Under the pieces are notes generated by a model that was not told the origin of the DNA, made no database searches, and was given only the letters and a program-made list of their open reading frames with translations. 64,000 bases of DNA from contig NZ_STGD01000007.1 in the NCBI RefSeq assembly GCF_005222755.1, positions 186,001 to 250,000 of the forward strand, read 5' to 3'. Below are positions 32,741-42,798 of the stretch, in pieces. Origin of the DNA: Roseomonas sp. HF4 (GTDB lineage: Bacteria; Pseudomonadota; Alphaproteobacteria; Acetobacterales; Acetobacteraceae). Within the stretch, counting starts at the first letter, position 1. Every line of letters starts with the position of its first letter. Made by a program: the position numbers and the translations under genes.

Positions 32741-33240
32741 TCCGCCGTCCTCCTGCTCGGACGATTTGCCTTGCGCACCGAGAACAACGCCTGCTGCCGA
32801 GGCGGGGAGCCGGGATGTGGAGTGCACGGCACGGCAGGGTCTCCCAACTTCGACCATCGGCATTGTCGAACATGCAGCGGGCGTACGATGACGCTTCGGC
32901 GACACAACGCGCGACGCCCCGGTTGTTTGCATCACCGACTGCCGTGGCGCGGGCGCGGCGCTCGCAGCGATGCGCCTGCAACCCTTGGCGGCGCGGAGCG
33001 CTACAGCGGTGTCGGGCCGTCCGAAGCGGCACGGTCGCCGGCGCTTCGGCCATTGAGCGTGTCGGTTCGGCTGCCGACGGCCAGTGGCACGGCCTGCGCA
33101 GATCTACACAGGAAGGGGAGCCTTGCGGCATGTCGCGCGAAACCTGCCGCAGGCCCCTCGGATCCGCGCGGCGCATCACGATCGAATCTGGTGCTGCGAT
33201 CGCTCCGGGCGAGCAGGTGGCGGGCGCGGTAGCGGCGCAG
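32741..33240. other. Intergenic stretch with no recognised gene
   Basis: 500 bases between the DGQHR-like gene and the 136-residue gene at 33241, both leftward. Several open frames cross it but none has a ribosome site with a family motif. It presumably holds the promoter of the DGQHR-like gene. Confidence 0.5.
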
Positions 33241-33651
33241 TCACCCCTCGTGTGGGTCTGCGCCGTAGTGGCCGCGCCAAGCCGCGATGTCCGCGATCCA
33301 GTCGCTGCCACGGGCGATGCGCGCGGTGTCCGACGCCGCGACGGCTCCCGCTGCGAGAGCGAGGATCGTCGTCGCCTCGCGGACCACCCGCCCGCTCTTC
33401 GTCGCGTCGTCCGGCAGAACGACGTGGCGTTCATAGGCGCGCCAGACGGAACCATCCGGACGCCGCAGCTCGACGACCTGCCGCAAGGTGCTGGCGCAAA
33501 TGTCCTGGGACCTGGACACCCGGCCCCCGACGACCGGTTCGATGACCGGCTCCCAGGGATCCGGGGCGGTCGGCGGCACATGGGCAGCGTCGCCCGACCG
33601 CGACGCGTGCGGCGTCCAGGACGGTGCGGGGCGCTGCGTATCGTCGGTCAT
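33241..33651 (-). CDS. Hypothetical protein
   Basis: 136 residues. The first 60 are Pro/Asp-rich and probably disordered (MTDDTQRPAPSWTPHASR). The rest looks folded: ASTLRQVVELRRPDGSVWRAYERHVVLPDD, then a helical segment TTILALAAGAVAASDTARIA and SDWIADIAAWRGHYG. I do not recognise it. No strong ribosome site. It is divergent from the flippase gene, 199 bases apart. The folded part has the codon pattern of a real gene. Confidence 0.5.
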   Translation of the reverse strand: MTDDTQRPAPSWTPHASRSGDAAHVPPTAPDPWEPVIEPVVGGRVSRSQDICASTLRQVVELRRPDGSVWRAYERHVVLPDDATKSGRVVREATTILALAAGAVAASDTARIARGSDWIADIAAWRGHYGADPHEG

Positions 33652-33850
33652 GGCTCGGTCAAGGCTCCGATCACCCTTCTTCCGATCCTCGGCTGCCCGC
33701 CCCCCCCTGGTTGTTCTCGGTTGCGCCGCAGCCATCGGTCGGAGGGGAATTCATGCGCAGCCATCGTGGCGCGACGAAGGCAACCGCGCCCTGGGTACTC
33801 GGTCGCCATGACGAGGAACGCGCCTGGCGAGCCGGGCACGCGGCGATCCA

Positions 33851-35344
33851 TTGCGCGCTGACGCAATCGTCAGGGCCGGCTATGCGCGCGGCGCCGCCTG
33901 GGCGGTGCTCAGCGGAGGTGCATCGATCGTGCTGCCGCTCGCGGTCTTCGTCGTCTTTGCGCGAGCGCTCGGGCCGGAGGTCATAGCGCGATTCGCGCTG
34001 GCGGTGTCGCTGGCGGAGATTCTGAAGGCATGCGGCCTGCCCGGCCTCTACGAGGCGCTGCTGCACCGGCAATCGAGACCCGCACGCGGTCAAGCCGCTG
34101 CGCTGGCGGTCTTCCTCCTGATCGGCCTGCTGCTGCTGCCGCTGCATGGCGCCGCGCTCGTAGCGCTGTTTGCGGCGGCCGGCACCGATCCATCCGGCAG
34201 CGAGCTGCTGCTCCTTCTTCTGGTCGGCCTGCGGATTCCGATCGACCTCGCCTTACTCCAACCGCAAGCGGAACTCGCGCGTCGCGCGGCCTATGCGCGG
34301 CTCGCGGCGCGTGGCCTGGTCGGCAATCTCGGCGCCACCACGCTCGGCTTCGCCATCCTCGCGGCCGGGCAGCCGATGCTCGGCTTCGCAGCCTATACGC
34401 TCGGGATCTCGGTCGGCAATGCGCTGGCGACCGTTGTGGGGACTGGCACGCTCCGCCGGCCGCGATGGAACGGCGCCTGCTTGAAGGCGCTGTGGCCCGA
34501 GGGCCTAGCCGCTTCCGCCGTGCGCTTCTGCGCGACGGCGAACAACCAGCTGGATCAGCTCCTGGTGGGCGCCATCGCCGGGCCGCTGCCCTTCGCCCAG
34601 TTCAACTTCGCGAAAAGGATCGAGGCGGCCTTCGGAAGCCTCTCCGCCATCCTCGCCACCTCGCTGTTCCAGCCCGACTTCGCAGCGCGGGCGAAGGTCG
34701 CAACGCTTGCCGCCGGGCTGCGCCAAGCGCTCACCATCGTCGCAATGACCTGCGGCGCGGTGGCGGCCGGTTTCGCGGTGAGCGCCGACCTGTTCATCGG
34801 CATCCTGCTCGGGCCTGCCTGGATTGCCGCCGCGCCGGCCGCCGCGGTGCTGGCGGTCAGCGGCTATGGACGGGCGATCGGCAGCGTACATGCGGCATTG
34901 CTATCTGTCAGCGGTCGCAATGCGAGCCTGTTTCGACGCTTCGCGCTGACGATCGTCGTTGGCGCCGCGCTGATCGCCGTGGTTGCACGCTACGGGGCGC
35001 TGGCCAGCGCCCTGGCTGTCGCTGTGCAGATCCTCCTCGGCGTGGTGCTGCTGGCGGTGACGACGCGGCACGATGCCGGCGGGCAGGCGCTGCGGATCCA
35101 TCTGGTACATGCGGTGCTGCCGTTCCTTGCGATGCTCGCCTTCGCGGCATCCGCCCGATGGACGGTGCTGGGTTTTGCCTGGACCGCCGATGTCCCAACC
35201 ATGGGGTCGTCCATCGCCGCGATTATGGCTGCGAGCGCCGCGGCGGCGATGGTGGGATTGGCCTGCGGGGCCGCGCAGATGCGGCACGCCTGGCGTCCCG
35301 CGCCTGACGTGGTGCTCCCCGCGGAACCGGCATGGCGGACGTGA
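33851..35344 (+). CDS. Oligosaccharide flippase (Wzx/MOP family)
   Basis: 497 residues with 12-14 predicted transmembrane helices, beginning GAAWAVLSGGASIVLPLAVFVVFARALGPEVIARFALA. That is the typical helix 1 and 'LGxxxFGxxALxxS' loop of Wzx proteins. ATANNQLDQLLVGAIAGPLPFAQFNFAKRIEAAF matches the repeat at helix 7. It would flip undecaprenyl-linked repeat units across the inner membrane. A TTG start is used because no in-frame ATG precedes helix 1, and a GTG 54 bases in is the alternative. It overlaps the glycosyltransferase gene after it. Confidence 0.9.
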   Translation: MRADAIVRAGYARGAAWAVLSGGASIVLPLAVFVVFARALGPEVIARFALAVSLAEILKACGLPGLYEALLHRQSRPARGQAAALAVFLLIGLLLLPLHGAALVALFAAAGTDPSGSELLLLLLVGLRIPIDLALLQPQAELARRAAYARLAARGLVGNLGATTLGFAILAAGQPMLGFAAYTLGISVGNALATVVGTGTLRRPRWNGACLKALWPEGLAASAVRFCATANNQLDQLLVGAIAGPLPFAQFNFAKRIEAAFGSLSAILATSLFQPDFAARAKVATLAAGLRQALTIVAMTCGAVAAGFAVSADLFIGILLGPAWIAAAPAAAVLAVSGYGRAIGSVHAALLSVSGRNASLFRRFALTIVVGAALIAVVARYGALASALAVAVQILLGVVLLAVTTRHDAGGQALRIHLVHAVLPFLAMLAFAASARWTVLGFAWTADVPTMGSSIAAIMAASAAAAMVGLACGAAQMRHAWRPAPDVVLPAEPAWRT

Positions 35345-36540
35345 TGCGGCCGTCGCCGATGCACCTTGTGTACCTGGTTCACGACCTCGGTGATCCCGCC
35401 GTCCTGCGTCGGCTCGACATGCTGCGCCCGCGCCTCGCCACAGCGGTCGTGATTGGCTTTCACCGCGCCGCGACGGCGCCGGCCGAGGTGGCAGGTTGGC
35501 CCGCCATCGGCCTCGGACAGACTGCGGATGCGCGGCTCGGCCAGCGCGTGCTGTCGGTGCTGCGCGCGCGCATGCTGTTGCGCCGGCTCCGACCGCAGCT
35601 GGCCGGCGCGACCGTTGTGATCGCACGGCAGCTGGAGATGCTGGTCCTGGCGCGGAGCGCACGCGACCTCTACGCACGCGATGCCGTGCTGGCATACGAG
35701 TGCCTTGACATCCACCGCCTGATGGTGGGGCGGTCGCCGGTCAGCACCGCGCTGCGCGGACTCGAAGGGCATCTGCTGCGGGGTGTCGATCTGTTGATCG
35801 TCAGTTCGCCTGCCTTCATCCGGGAGCACCTGTCCGCCGCACACGGCCTGCGCCTGCCGCCGGTCTGCCTGGTCGAGAACAAGGTCCTGCGAAGCGACCA
35901 TGCCGCGCTTCCCGCGCCGGTGACGAAGCCGCCCGGGCCACCCTGGCGCATAGGATGGTATGGCGTGCTGCGATGCCGGCGCAGCCTCCTCCTCCTGGCC
36001 GCCCTGGCGCGGCAGCTACCGGGCCAGGTCGTCGTGGATCTGCGCGGTCGCCCGTCCCGCGCCGCCATCCCGGACTTCGACGCCATCGTCGCGGCGGCGC
36101 CGGGCCTGAACTTCCTCGGCGCATATGACCGCCGGCGCGATCTGGCCGACATCTACGGCGCCGTACATTTCACCTGGGCGATCGATTTCTATGAGAGTGA
36201 CGCGAACTCACGCTGGCTGCTGCCGAACCGGCTCTATGAAGGCGGACTGCACGGCGCCGTTCCAATCGCGCTCGCAGCCGTCGAGACCGGACGCTGGCTG
36301 GCAGCGCAGGATGCCGGCATGCTGATCGAGGAACCACTCTCTGACGCATTGCTGCGATATTTTTCCGACCTGCGACAGGACGCATATGTGATTGCCGCGG
36401 CGCGGGTCGCCAGTGTCCCGCGTGGTGCCTGGCTGGATGAAGGCCAGGACGGCGAACGACTCGCAGCGGCGTTGCGTATCCGACGCCACGCGCGGCGCCA
36501 GGCCACCTCAGCCGGTCCGTTGGAGCCGACGCCCCGCTGA
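35332..36540 (+). CDS. Glycosyltransferase (GT4-like)
   Basis: 402 residues with two Rossmann halves: PSPMHLVYLVHDLGDPAVLRRLDMLRPR at the N-terminus and RIGWYGVLRCRRSLLLLAALARQLPG opening the second half near residue 200. Near residue 300 comes NRLYEGGLHGAVPIALAAVETGRWL, equivalent to the E(x7)E nucleotide-sugar site. The donor sugar is unknown. Starts at 35332 and 35344 are both plausible; the second gives a TGATG overlap with the flippase stop. Its 3' end overlaps the convergent glycosyltransferase gene by 33 bases. Confidence 0.88.
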   Translation: MADVMRPSPMHLVYLVHDLGDPAVLRRLDMLRPRLATAVVIGFHRAATAPAEVAGWPAIGLGQTADARLGQRVLSVLRARMLLRRLRPQLAGATVVIARQLEMLVLARSARDLYARDAVLAYECLDIHRLMVGRSPVSTALRGLEGHLLRGVDLLIVSSPAFIREHLSAAHGLRLPPVCLVENKVLRSDHAALPAPVTKPPGPPWRIGWYGVLRCRRSLLLLAALARQLPGQVVVDLRGRPSRAAIPDFDAIVAAAPGLNFLGAYDRRRDLADIYGAVHFTWAIDFYESDANSRWLLPNRLYEGGLHGAVPIALAAVETGRWLAAQDAGMLIEEPLSDALLRYFSDLRQDAYVIAAARVASVPRGAWLDEGQDGERLAAALRIRRHARRQATSAGPLEPTPR

Positions 36541-37638
36541 GCGATCGGGAACGACGATCGACCCCGCAACCAGCTTCTCCAGCCGATCGCAATAACCCTC
36601 GAGGCTATGGCTCGCCTCGATCCCGGCGCGCGCGTTCCGCCCCATCGCGGCCGCCGCCTCCGGATGGTCGAGCAGGTGGCGGATGGTTGAACGCAGACCC
36701 TTCACATCGTGCGGTTGCGTGAACAGGCCAGTGATGCCCGGCACGAGAAAATCGGGCGGTACCTCGGTGCGTGTCGCAACCACGGCGCGGCTCATCGCCA
36801 TCGCCTCGGCGATGACGGCGTAGCCGCAGGCATGCCTTGCCGGATGCAAGGGCACGACGACGAAGCGCGCGCGGCGATAGAGTTCCCGCAGGCCGGCATA
36901 GTCTCCGTAGGACCGGATCTCGACATTCGCGGGCCATTGCGTGGGAACACCGGCGGCCGCGACCGGAACCCAGGTGCTGTCGGCGGCGATCCGGAGATCC
37001 ACCGGGAGCTCGCGTGTCGCAGCGGCCAGCGTCGTGTAGTCGCGATTGGCCGCGCCCGCGCTGGCGATCGGCCCATCATGCGCGAAGGGAGCACCGGCAA
37101 AGTAGTGCGTATCCACGCCGTATCCGGTGGCGTGGCACCGCGCATCCGGAATGCCGAGGACGGATTGCGTACGCGCGCGCAGGGATTCAGACAGGCAGTG
37201 AAAGTGCACGTGCCCAAGGCGCCGCAGCACGGGCGCCAGCAACCGAAGCTTCCGCGACTCCAGGTGATGCCCGTGGAACATCATATGGATCGGAATGCGG
37301 GATCGCCGCGTGAGGGACAGGAGGGCGAGCGGGATCCCGATATCCTCCCCCGATGCAAGGATCGCGTCGAAGCCGTGCGCGCGCTCCAGCACGAGCGCCG
37401 CAAGGCCCAGGCGGGGCCATCCGAGCCGGCGCAACAGCTTCGGGATGCGCCCGCCCTCCTTCCCAGGCGACGAAAGGGACAGCAATTCGCCGCCGAAGCG
37501 CGCCAGGAAGGCCTGGAACTCCGCGCGCGGGCGCGGCGCCTCGTTCGCGGATCGCGGCGGGTGGGCGCCGGACAGCACCCAGGCATAGCGCGGCGATGCC
37601 ATGCGCGTGCTGCCCGTCTCCGATCCGCATTCGTCCAT
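36508..37638 (-). CDS. Glycosyltransferase family 4
   Basis: 376 residues, GT-B fold. Landmarks are MMFHGHHLESRKLRLLAPVLRRLGHVHFHCLSESLRART, the mid-protein GYGVDTHYFAG acceptor/donor region, and the donor-binding HACGYAVIAEAMAMSRAVVATRTEVPPDFLVPGITGLF. The ATG shares a base with the stop of the Wzy-like gene (TGATG), marking an operon. It would add a sugar to the lipid-linked repeat unit. Donor not assignable. Confidence 0.92.
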   Translation of the reverse strand: MDECGSETGSTRMASPRYAWVLSGAHPPRSANEAPRPRAEFQAFLARFGGELLSLSSPGKEGGRIPKLLRRLGWPRLGLAALVLERAHGFDAILASGEDIGIPLALLSLTRRSRIPIHMMFHGHHLESRKLRLLAPVLRRLGHVHFHCLSESLRARTQSVLGIPDARCHATGYGVDTHYFAGAPFAHDGPIASAGAANRDYTTLAAATRELPVDLRIAADSTWVPVAAAGVPTQWPANVEIRSYGDYAGLRELYRRARFVVVPLHPARHACGYAVIAEAMAMSRAVVATRTEVPPDFLVPGITGLFTQPHDVKGLRSTIRHLLDHPEAAAAMGRNARAGIEASHSLEGYCDRLEKLVAGSIVVPDRSAGRRLQRTG

Positions 37639-38954
37639 CAGAGGCACGCGCGTGGCTGCCGCTGCACGGGTGCGCGCCAGGACAGGAGCGGCTCCCGGCT
37701 GCGCGTGGCGCCCGATCGCGCGACGCGGGCGTAGTCGGCCCCATAGGCGGCAATGACGAAGAGCAGGAAGGTCCCGATTGCAAAGGGGTAGGGTGCGTCC
37801 ACCTCGCCGAAGGTGCGGGCGACGAGGCAAAAGAGCGCAGCGACAAGCGCAGCAGTGGCCGGCGTTCGGTCCGCCATCGCCAGGCGCAGCATGCGCTGGA
37901 CCGCGAACGCGATTGTGAGCAGCAGCGCAGCAACGCCAAGCCACCCGACCTCGACCGCGAATTCCAGCACCGTATTGTGGAAGTGGAACCCCATGCGAGA
38001 GCCGATCCCGAAATCCCGCCAGATCGATTCCACCAACGGGTCCCCCTGCAGCCAGAAGGCGTAGTAGCCGGTACCAAGCAGCGGACGCTTGTCGATCTCG
38101 GCCCAGGCAGTCCGCCACAGAACGGTGCGACCCGTCAGCGTGGCGTCCTTGCCGAGCACTTCGGTCACGAAGCCCGTCATCGCCTCGCCCAGCGTGCCGT
38201 TCATCGCGAGTACCAGGACGACCACGACCGCCGGTGCGGCGAGAACGCCGAGGCTCGCCCCCAGCAGCAGGCGCTCGCGCGACCGCAATCTCGCGAAGAT
38301 GGCCGTGAGCACCAGCACGCCGAGGGACGCGATGGTGGTCAGCAGCGCACCGGCTGAGCGCGCCATGAGCAGCAGCGGAATGCTCAGCAGGAAGGACACC
38401 ACGGCGAGCAGCCTGAACGGCCTGCCCTGGCCGCGATCCATCAGTACCGCGGCGGAGAAGATCGCGAGCAGCGACATGAACAGGGCCATCGTGTTCTTGC
38501 CCGCGAAGATGCCCAGGAACACGGTGGCTCCGGTCATGCCATCCACGCCGTAGCGGCCGAAGGCGAGCGACAGCAGGGCACCGAACAGCAGGCTGACCGA
38601 CATTGCCGAGACGAAGGCGCGCGGCCGAAGGAAGCCCGCCGCCAACGAGGCGATTCCGACGGTCAGCAGCAACTGGACCGCCGCCCGCAACGTGACCTGG
38701 GGCGCTTGCGACCACACCACCGAAAGCAGCGCGACGGCCGGCACGACCCAGATCCCGGCCGAGCGGAACACGAGGCGCATGCACAGGCTGGCATGCGGCG
38801 CCACGACCAGGCCCCAGGCCAGGAGAAACAGCAGTGCGCCCAGCGAGGACCCGCCGAGCGTGACGATCAACCCGATGACGCTCAGGACTGTCGCCAGCCA
38901 CGCCAGGTCGGCCGCGGGCCCGTCGCGGCCGGTGTCGAGGCAATGCTGACGCAT
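37638..38954 (-). CDS. O-antigen ligase/polymerase family membrane protein (Wzy/ExoQ-like)
   Basis: 438 residues with 10-12 transmembrane helices. A long periplasmic loop (about 245-330) has the Wzy_C hallmarks GRTVLWRTAWAEIDKRPLLGTGYYAFW and FHFHNTVLEFAVEVGWLGV. Such proteins either polymerise repeat units or ligate them. With Wzx, Wzc-like and ExoY-like proteins present, polymerisation (ExoQ role) is more likely. The ATG is preceded by GGAGAGG. The gene is the promoter-proximal member of a two-gene leftward operon. Confidence 0.9.
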   Translation of the reverse strand: MRQHCLDTGRDGPAADLAWLATVLSVIGLIVTLGGSSLGALLFLLAWGLVVAPHASLCMRLVFRSAGIWVVPAVALLSVVWSQAPQVTLRAAVQLLLTVGIASLAAGFLRPRAFVSAMSVSLLFGALLSLAFGRYGVDGMTGATVFLGIFAGKNTMALFMSLLAIFSAAVLMDRGQGRPFRLLAVVSFLLSIPLLLMARSAGALLTTIASLGVLVLTAIFARLRSRERLLLGASLGVLAAPAVVVVLVLAMNGTLGEAMTGFVTEVLGKDATLTGRTVLWRTAWAEIDKRPLLGTGYYAFWLQGDPLVESIWRDFGIGSRMGFHFHNTVLEFAVEVGWLGVAALLLTIAFAVQRMLRLAMADRTPATAALVAALFCLVARTFGEVDAPYPFAIGTFLLFVIAAYGADYARVARSGATRSREPLLSWRAPVQRQPRACL

Positions 38955-39066
38955 GAAATCGTCCTCTCCGCCGACGGGCGCGGCCTTGGCGATGGGCGGG
39001 CAGCCAGCGCCCTTCCCGACCTCAATGCCGGCGGGGCGTCAGGGTTTCCTGCTGAGCATCCGGGAG

Positions 39067-42000
39067 TCAGATGCCGGGTGGCGCAGAAGATTCGGTCGGC
39101 GATGGCTCGGGCGCGCGAAGCAGGCTGCGGATGGCGCGCGCCAAGTCCTCGAGCTTCGCCGGCTTGTGCAGTCGCACGCAGTTCGGCAGGGCGATGTCGC
39201 GCAGCGTTGCGGGCGATATATCGCCCGTCAGGATCACGGCCGGGATCCGCTGCCGCAGCCGCTCGCGCAGGGTCACCGCGACCTCGGGACCATCCATGCC
39301 GTTCGGGAGGTTGTAGTCCGCCAGCAGGAGATCCGGTCGGAGCGCTCCCTCCGTCACCAGCTTCAACGCGCTGACGCCATCGCGCGCGGTTTCCGCGCGA
39401 AATCCCTCCTGCAGCAGGAAGAATTTCAGGGCATCGCACAACTCGGGGTCATCCTCGACGACGAGGATGGTGGCGCCTTGAGAGACGTCTTTCGCCGCGT
39501 CGACCGCCTTCGGCGCTGCGTGAACGGGTGGCGGATCCGCCTCCGCAGACGGTAGCGCAACTTCGATCGTGAAGCACGAACCCTTGCCGACCCGCGAGCG
39601 AACTCCGATCCGGCCGCCCAGCAGCGCCGCCATGCGCCGCGCGATCGAGAGACCGAGGCCAAGCCCCCGGCCGCGCTCGCGTGCAGGGTTCGCGAGTTGG
39701 TGGTACTCGTCGAAGATCGTATCGGTGGCTTCGTCGGGGATACCGATACCGGTATCCCATACCTCGATACGAAGGTTCCTGCCACGTCGGCGGCATCCGA
39801 GCAGGACCTTTCCGCGCGTGGTGAACTTCAGTGCATTCGCGAGAAGGTTGCGCAGGATCTGCTCGAGCAGCCGCGGGTCGCTGTCGATCTTGAGGCTGCA
39901 GGGCACGACGCGCAGTTCCAGCCCTTGGGCCTCGGCGAGATAGGTGAATTCATTCCTCAACTGCTCGAACACGGCGTTGATGGGGAAGCGCACGATTTCG
40001 GGCCGAATGGTGCCGGCCTCGATCTGGTTGATGTCGAGCAGCGTGTTGAGCATGCCCGACATCGCGCCCAGCGTTTCGCCCAGGCGGGTGACGAACTTCC
40101 TTGCATCCTCGCTCTCGACTGTCCTGGCCAGCAGTCCCTGAAGCAGCGAGAGCGTCTGCAGCGGCTGACGCAGATCATGGCTGGCGGCTGCGAGGAAGCG
40201 CGACTTCAAGGCATTTGCCAGTTCCGCCTGCCGCTTCGCTTCCTCCAGCGCCTCGGCGGCGCGCTTGCGTTCGGTGATGTCGACGAAGGTGATGACGACG
40301 CCTTCCACTCCGCCACCCTCGGTCCGGTACGGCAGGATCCGGCGGAGCAACCATGAATCCTTCGCACCCGTGATTTCCCGCTCCAGCGCCGCGTGCGACT
40401 GCAGTACCGTCCGGGCGTCGGTCAGCAGGTCCGGATCCGCGGCCAGCAGCTTCAGGTCCCTGAGCGGCCGGCCGATATCGCCGGGGATCACGCTGACCAC
40501 GTCCTTGGTGGCCGGGGTGAAGAAGCGGATTCTCAGCGCGCTATCGAGGAACAGCGTCGCGACATCGGTGCTGTAGAGCACGTTCTGCAGGTCGTTGGAC
40601 GTCGTGCGCTGCCGCTCGAGCGTTTCCTGCAGCTGGGTGTTGAGGGCCGTCAGCTCCTCGTTCAGGGATTGCAGCTCTTCCTTGGAGGTGAGCAGCTCCT
40701 CATTCGCCGACTGATACTCCTCGCTGGCCGACAGCGCTTCCTCATTGATCGCCTTCAGTTCCTCGTTCGAAATCTCGAGGTTGTGGATCGCGCCCTGCAG
40801 CTCCGCGCGCGTCGCGTCCAGGTCGTGCTGCAACTCAGCCAGGTTGGGCTGGTCCTTCGGCGCGGCTGCGCCGTCGTTCTTCTGCGTTGCCTTCGGCTCC
40901 TCCACGAAGCAGACCAGCAGCAGCTCCTCGGTGTCGCGCCGCGCCGGCTGGACGTCGATGCTGAAATGGAGCGTCTGACCGTTGTGCTTCACCTGGCCGC
41001 CGGAAACCACGACCCGCGCCTTGTCCTGATTGACCTTCTGGATCGCTGCTCTGAGCTTCGTGCGCACGCCGCGCGGCGCCATCGCCAGCAGGTCCTGTGT
41101 CGGCGGCCCGGAGGGCACGCGCAGGAAGCGCTCGGTCGGCCCCAACGAGTAGAGGCATTCCTGCTTGTGATCGATGAGCACCGCCGCGGGGGCGAAGGCG
41201 TCCATGATCATCCGGCGGCAAAGCTCGGCATAGCTGGCGCTGCGCGCCGCTGTGTGTCCCTTCTCGGGTGCCGGGCCCGCACGCTCGCCAATGCCGGGAC
41301 GAATCAGGAAGTCCAGTTCGCCCGGCCGTCTGCGACCGACATGCCTGTAGACGCGCGCCGCCTTGGATACGGGCTCGAAGCGGCCGCCAACGCTGCCGAC
41401 GGTCTCTGCGTTGCCGAGCAGGAGGATGCCGTCCTTGCGCAGGGCGAAGTGGAACAATGCGATGACCTTCGCCTGCGCTTCGGGGCTCAGGTAGATCAGG
41501 AGATTGCGGCAGGACACCATGTCGAGGCGCGAGAACGGCGCGTCGGCCAGCACGTCCTGGACCGTGAAGATGATCATGGCGCGCAGCTCGGGCGTGACCC
41601 GGTAGGAATTTCCCTCCTTGATGAAGAAGCGCGAGAGCCGTTCGGGTGAAACGTCCGCGGCGATCGCTTCCGGGTAGAGGCCGTCCCGCGCACTCGCCAC
41701 CGCGTCGGCATCGGCATCGGAGGCGAAGATCTGGATCCTCACGTTGCGTTGCGTCGCCGCGATTTGCTCGCGGAACAGCATCGCGAGGGAATAGGCCTCC
41801 TCCCCGGTGCTGCACCCCGGAACCCAGACCCGCATGGGCTGATCGACCGGCTGTCGCTCGACCAGGTCGGGGATGACGTGCTCGGCGAGGTACTCGAAGA
41901 CCTGCTGGTCGCGGAAGAAGCTGGTGACGTGGATGAGCAGGTCCTTGGAAAGCAATTCGAGTTCGGCCGGATTGCTGCGCAGGAGTTCGAGATACCGGTC

Positions 42001-42798
42001 CTCGGCGCCGATCTCGAATTCGGCCATCGCCATCCGCCGCGCGATCCGTCGCCGCAACGTGCCGGGCTTGTAGAGGGAGAAGTCGTGCGGCGTCTTCTCG
42101 CGCAGCAACGCGACGATCTCGGGCACATGGTCTCGCGCCGGCCCGTCCGGCGTCGCCAGAATGGGCCCGGACGTCGGCGCTCCTCGCCGCTGATACTCGA
42201 GCAGTGCGGTCGGGATGTCGGCCACCAAGCGCACCAGATCGACCGCGCCGGTGTCGATGGCGCTGCGCGGCATGCCGTCGAACGCGGCCTCCTCGGGGTC
42301 CTGCGCGATGACCAGCCCGCCCGCGTTCCTGACGGCGGCGATGCCGAGGCTGCCGTCCGTCCCCGTGCCCGACAGGACCACGCAGGCAGCCTGGATGCCG
42401 GCTTCCGCGGCGAGCGAATGCAGCAGGAAGTCGAACGGAAGGCGCGCGCCGTGCCGCGCCTGCGGATCGGAAAGATGCAGGACGCCCTGACCGACGGACA
42501 GGTAGGCGCCAGGCGGGATGACATAGAGGTGGTCAGGTGCGATCGGCATGCCGTCTCGCGCCTGCAGCACCGTCAGGGGGGTGTGCGGCGCGAGTAGTTC
42601 GACCAACATGCTCTCATGCACCGGATCGAGGTGCTGGACCAGGATGAGGGCCATGCCGGACCCACCGGGCATGGCATGGAGAAGGTTCCTGCAGGCATCG
42701 AGGCCGCCGGCCGAAGCGCCGATCGCGACGATCAGGAGCCTCCCGTCGTCATCCGCCCGTTGCTCCGCCGAAGCCGGGCCAAGCGGGGGCCGCGGCAT
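39067..42798 (-). CDS. CheB-CheR-PAS hybrid histidine kinase with receiver domain
   Basis: 1243 residues. Domains in order: CheB methylesterase (about 20-195: IVAIGASAGGLDACRNLL, LILVQHLDP, VVLSGTGTDG); CheR N- and C-domains (about 225-490: SFFRDQQVFEYL, VWVPGCSTGEEAYSLAM, VSCRNLLIYL); a coiled coil rich in Glu/Leu (about 660-740); PAS (about 745-850); HisKA with His874 in AAASHDLRQPLQ; HATPase (NALKFTTRG, DTGIGIPDEA, GRGLGLGLSI); and a C-terminal receiver with its Asp near 1160 (LLLADYNLP). It has no transmembrane helix, so it is cytosolic. It probably senses metabolic or light/redox cues and modifies chemoreceptors or signals via phosphotransfer. The partner may be the divergent receiver at 43210. 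Confidence 0.95.
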   Translation of the reverse strand: MPRPPLGPASAEQRADDDGRLLIVAIGASAGGLDACRNLLHAMPGGSGMALILVQHLDPVHESMLVELLAPHTPLTVLQARDGMPIAPDHLYVIPPGAYLSVGQGVLHLSDPQARHGARLPFDFLLHSLAAEAGIQAACVVLSGTGTDGSLGIAAVRNAGGLVIAQDPEEAAFDGMPRSAIDTGAVDLVRLVADIPTALLEYQRRGAPTSGPILATPDGPARDHVPEIVALLREKTPHDFSLYKPGTLRRRIARRMAMAEFEIGAEDRYLELLRSNPAELELLSKDLLIHVTSFFRDQQVFEYLAEHVIPDLVERQPVDQPMRVWVPGCSTGEEAYSLAMLFREQIAATQRNVRIQIFASDADADAVASARDGLYPEAIAADVSPERLSRFFIKEGNSYRVTPELRAMIIFTVQDVLADAPFSRLDMVSCRNLLIYLSPEAQAKVIALFHFALRKDGILLLGNAETVGSVGGRFEPVSKAARVYRHVGRRRPGELDFLIRPGIGERAGPAPEKGHTAARSASYAELCRRMIMDAFAPAAVLIDHKQECLYSLGPTERFLRVPSGPPTQDLLAMAPRGVRTKLRAAIQKVNQDKARVVVSGGQVKHNGQTLHFSIDVQPARRDTEELLLVCFVEEPKATQKNDGAAAPKDQPNLAELQHDLDATRAELQGAIHNLEISNEELKAINEEALSASEEYQSANEELLTSKEELQSLNEELTALNTQLQETLERQRTTSNDLQNVLYSTDVATLFLDSALRIRFFTPATKDVVSVIPGDIGRPLRDLKLLAADPDLLTDARTVLQSHAALEREITGAKDSWLLRRILPYRTEGGGVEGVVITFVDITERKRAAEALEEAKRQAELANALKSRFLAAASHDLRQPLQTLSLLQGLLARTVESEDARKFVTRLGETLGAMSGMLNTLLDINQIEAGTIRPEIVRFPINAVFEQLRNEFTYLAEAQGLELRVVPCSLKIDSDPRLLEQILRNLLANALKFTTRGKVLLGCRRRGRNLRIEVWDTGIGIPDEATDTIFDEYHQLANPARERGRGLGLGLSIARRMAALLGGRIGVRSRVGKGSCFTIEVALPSAEADPPPVHAAPKAVDAAKDVSQGATILVVEDDPELCDALKFFLLQEGFRAETARDGVSALKLVTEGALRPDLLLADYNLPNGMDGPEVAVTLRERLRQRIPAVILTGDISPATLRDIALPNCVRLHKPAKLEDLARAIRSLLRAPEPSPTESSAPPGI

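Noticed and set aside
32815-33861. A 348-codon + strand open frame between the DGQHR-like gene and the flippase
   Set aside because: No motif, Arg/Ala-rich, and it opposes the more protein-like reverse frame at 33241-33651.
36508-38943. Extension of the GT4 gene to 811 codons
   Set aside because: The extension overlaps the clearly membrane-spanning Wzy-like gene in another frame; the TGATG overlap at 37638 marks the real start.
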